Shown: positions 60,894-64,000 of the stretch, piece by piece
How positions within the stretch are numbered: position 1 is the stretch's first letter
Layout: every line of letters begins with the position of its first letter
Origin: Eucalyptus grandis
Lineage: Eukaryota > Streptophyta > Magnoliopsida > Myrtales > Myrtaceae
Reading direction: 5' to 3'
Length of the DNA: 64,000 nt
NCBI RefSeq assembly: GCF_016545825.1
Contig: NC_052618.1
Span: 42,478,196 to 42,542,195, forward strand
Notes under the pieces: generated by a model
What the model saw: only the letters and a program-made list of their open reading frames with translations
What the model was told of the DNA's origin: nothing
Database searches by the model: none
Position numbers and translations under genes: made by a program

Positions 60894-61692
60894 AACCGTT
60901 TGATAACGACACAAAATTTCTACTCTAAAAATGGAAATTCGTTTAATAACGATACAAAATTTATTCCTGCGGCGGCGGCGGTGACGACCGATGACCTTTA
61001 ATATAAAAAATAAAAATAAAGATGATTTAGTAACAAAAAAATAAATAATAATAAAATAAAATAAAATAAATCATAAAAAATAAAATAAAAATATCATTTT
61101 ATTTTAAAATTAAAATATCCTTAAAAATAAATTTATTTTATTTTATTTTACGAATAAATTTATTTTAAAATGAATAAAAATAAAAAATAAAAAAAATTTA
61201 TTTGGCAAAACACTCAAGGAAAATAAAAATAATTTATTTTTATTTATCATAAATAAATTATTTTTAATAAATTTAATAAATTTATTTTTAATAAACTAAA
61301 AATAAAATGATAAATAAAAATAATTTATTTATTTTAATAATTTTTTAATAAATTTATTTTAATTTTTAAATGAATAAAATGAATATTTTTATTTTTATTT
61401 TTAATAAAATGAGGAGAGGCGGAGGAGGAGGAGGAGGCAAAGACGTGAGGAGATAATGGAGGACTCACCGAAATTAGGGTTTAATGGGAGAAATTGTTTC
61501 TGATTTCTCTTCCAGAAATTAGAAGTAGAAAATTTCTACTTTTGATTTATCTTCCAAATCAATTTATGGAATAGAAATCTATTTCGAAATAGAAAAACGA
61601 GTAAGTTTATCAAATGCGGTTTCTATTCCATAAACAGTGCGGAATAGAAAATTATTTCCTGAACATAAATTTTGGTTATCATGCACCCCCTT
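60894..61692. mobile_element. TIR element, same family, tandem copy 3 (left end missing)
   Basis: It follows copy 2 directly and repeats its parts in the same order and orientation. It starts at the internal 'TAAGCAAAATAACCGTTTG' word and so lacks about 75 bases of left end. It ends 'GGTTATCATGCACCCCCTT'. It has 'GCGGCGGCGGCGGTGACGACC' where copy 2 has a decayed version. An unequal exchange between copies explains the head-to-tail pair. Confidence 0.6.
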
Positions 61693-62605
61693 AGTATGCA
61701 GTACCCTAGATCGATCGATTACATTTATATCTCTCTCGATCTCTTTTTAAACAATGATATATTATATTCACAATTATGATTATGCCAAAAACAATCATTA
61801 TTGGTCAACCAGTGAATACAAAACTAGAATGTGATTCTCTAAATTCGATCTTCCTCTTTCCTTCAAACTCTCAATTTCAGTTCAGCTTGCTTTTCTAGAA
61901 ATGTCCCATTAGATTGAATCAATTGATGATCATTAGCAACATCCTAAGATATCAAACACTAAATAGAAATCTTGAGAATAAGTAAGAGTCATGAGGGCAC
62001 TAAATTGAGGAACTCTTTTCCCCAAAAGTCTTACATGACATAAAAGTTGAGATCAAACTTTTGCCACTTTGATTGGTCGTCTCATGCATACGTAGTATGA
62101 AATATATATTACGGTATTAACTCCTTTCCCATGAAGCGTATGTCTACACCATCAATACCGTACAGATGATAGTTCAGACATACCTAATGTCTAACTTGGG
62201 TTCACATATCTACTAATTCACAGAATTCATCAGAACTCACATCTAGCATCATAAACAGATAAAGTAAAATATGTGAGTTATTTTACTTTCGGACATAGTA
62301 AATATTATGTCCTCATCTTAACAGTTAGTTAAGGTGACATATATATTTTAAGCTTGAGCTCTCGATTATCACCTAGATAATAAACTTAAAAAACGGTTTC
62401 GTCTCTATTTATCACATAGTAAACAGAGGCGATTACCCGTGTGAATGGGCTAATCTTTTATCTGTCCGACGTACTTTCTCAACTTTATATAATACACTAA
62501 GCATTAAGATGCATAAACGTCAAACAAAGCTTCATAGGCATTAATGATGAAAAACACAAATTCATTAAATGTGAACACTTCAAGGAAATTACAATATTCA
62601 GTACA
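61693..62605. other. Non-coding internal part of copia-3
   Basis: About 0.9 kb between the RNase H stop and the nested TIR elements. No open frame of note. It may be the long 3' untranslated internal part of the copia element. Confidence 0.35.
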
Positions 62606-63883
62606 TCAGCCTCTACGCAGTCCTAAAGATTTTACATGACCACAAAACACATCTCTAGGTATTAGCTTTGTCATAGGATATGCTACCATTTTATGCGTAG
62701 ATATGTACTGTAAGTTCACATATTTTCGTGCAACCATATTCTTGACAAAATTATATTTTGTATCTATATGTTTGGTCTTGCCATAATATTTTGGATCTTT
62801 GGTGTACGCTATAGCTACTTGGCTATCACAGTTAACCAATAATGTATTTGCAGCATACTCAATAACACCTAAATGATTCAAAAATCTCTTAAGCCAAACA
62901 CCTTCTTATACTACTGCTGATAATGCCACGAACTTAGCTTCCATTATGGACAAGGCTATATACGTTTGTTTCTTACTGCTCCAAGATATGGTGCCATTAT
63001 TCAGTAAGAAAACAAATCCAAAGGTAGATTTTCTTTCATCTAAATCTCCTCTCCAATCAGCATCTGAATAGCCTTCAAGTCGTAGATCATTTCCTTAGTA
63101 ATTCAGCTTGTAATCGGCAGTTCTCTTTAGATACCCCAGTATTCTTTTAACGACCTTCCAATGTGCTTGACCTGGATTGAATTGGTATCTACTCACCATT
63201 CCAACTGTAAAACATATGTCAGGTCTTGTACACATCATAGCGCACATTAAGCATCCCATAGCACTAGCATAAGGAACATATTTCATTTGTTCATTTTCTT
63301 GTGGAGTCCTTGGACACAGTTTATATCTCAATCCTTCACCTTTCGCAATAGGAGTATTTATAGGTTTACAATCTTGCATACGAAATTGTTCAAGAACCTT
63401 ATTTATGTATGTTTCTTGCGAAAGAGATAATGATCTCTTCGATCAATCTCTTGAAATCTTAACTTCAAGAATGTATGCAACCTTACTCATATCTTTCATC
63501 TCAAAGTTGGAAGATAACCAACTCTTGACGGTATTAACAAATTCCATATTGCTTCCAGCAATTAGTATATCATAAACATATAATGATATGATCACAAATT
63601 GATATTTGAATCCTTTGATATATACACAATGATCCTCATCTATCATTGTAAAATCATATGCCACTATGGCATTATGAAAACGTATATACCATTGTTTCGA
63701 CGACTGCTTAAGGTCATATATTGATCTCAAAAGTCGACATATCTTTTCTTCTTGACCTTTCATAATAAAACCAGCAGGTTGTTTCATATATATTTATTTC
63801 TCTAATTTTCCATTGAAGAAAGCAGTCTTTACATCCATTTGATATAATTCAAGATCCATATTAGCTACTATTAGGCGAAGTAC
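62606..63883 (-). pseudogene. copia-3 reverse transcriptase-RNase H remnant
   Basis: Minus-strand pol fragment. From 63883 it reads VLRLIVANMDLELYQMDVKTAFFNG, then a stop (TAA at 63796-63794) before IYMKQPAGF. The RT core continues with IYDLKQSSKQW and LYVYDILIAG. The second part (63379-63095) has NTPIAKGEG and GCLMCAMMCTRPDI. The RNase H end (to 62606) has NCDSQVAIAYTKDPKYYGKTKHID. The RT active site reads YVYD instead of YVDD (Tyr codon at 63574-63572), so the enzyme would be dead. The upstream part of pol is cut off at about 63884 by another element. Confidence 0.85.
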
Positions 63884-64000
63884 GCGCAAGCCATAACTTG
63901 GCACGCCGGGACACTTAAGTGCCATAACTTTCAAACGGTACACTTAAGTGCCACTTTTTTTCGAATGGGACACTTAAGTGCCACCTCCGGCGACCCTTGC
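63884..64000. mobile_element. Left end of another inverted-repeat element (partial)
   Basis: The copia-3 frame stops matching here. The new sequence has three reiterations of ACACTTAAGTGCCA (near 63909, 63940 and 63969) and ends in CTCCGGCGACCCTTGC at the window edge. This arm-then-CpG-rich-core arrangement is the same as in the element at 57056. Its other end lies outside the window. Confidence 0.5.

Overview
The window is nuclear DNA of a flowering plant, almost certainly a woody-type eudicot. It has spliced plant genes (a NAC factor, a GH3 acyl-amido synthetase, a U-box/ARM ubiquitin ligase and a PRP28-type DEAD-box helicase). These are separated by long AT-rich intergenic DNA full of decayed Ty1/copia elements, Mutator-like inverted-repeat elements, MITEs and GA/CT microsatellites. 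The CpG-rich 'GGCGAGG'-type cores of the inverted-repeat elements recall Myrtales genomes, but that is an impression and not a proof. No bacterial operon, CRISPR array, rRNA or tRNA gene was seen.

Layout. 1-1.6 kb: 5' part of a NAC gene on the minus strand, running off the left edge, with an apparent GC-AG first intron. 1.6-8.2 kb: gene-free DNA with two decayed Mutator-like elements (2919-3280 and 5281-6129, each with a near-perfect 9-bp target duplication) and a SINE-like repeat. 8.27-12.52 kb: a degenerate copia element with both LTRs. 12.5-24.1 kb: gene-free DNA with MITEs, a hAT-like element, a second SINE-like copy and a 5'-truncated LINE with a 17-bp target duplication. 25.2-27.9 kb: an intact four-exon GH3.17 homologue. 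27.9-36.0 kb: no convincing gene. 36.1-39.3 kb: an intact three-exon PUB43/44-type E3 ligase. 42.9-45.1 kb: an intact intronless RH21/PRP28 helicase on the minus strand.

46-51 kb is a duplicated block of LTR-like repeats, one copy of which was hit by a TIR element. 51.7-59.2 kb is a second copia element with dead gag-pol. A much younger Mutator-like element (57056-58269, exact 9-bp target duplication, very long inverted arms, CpG-rich core) has inserted into it. 59.3-64 kb holds remains of a third copia element on the minus strand, interrupted by a tandem pair of the same TIR family seen at 47.4 kb and, at the right edge, by another inverted-repeat element.

The four host genes act in separate processes: transcription control, IAA-amino acid conjugation, ubiquitin ligation in stress or senescence, and pre-mRNA splicing. 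Nothing here suggests a cluster or a shared pathway. I found no wholly new system. The most informative signals are the nested and dated transposons, the paralogous filled/empty site, the non-canonical NAC splice donor, and a microsatellite that arose inside one LTR of a pair.
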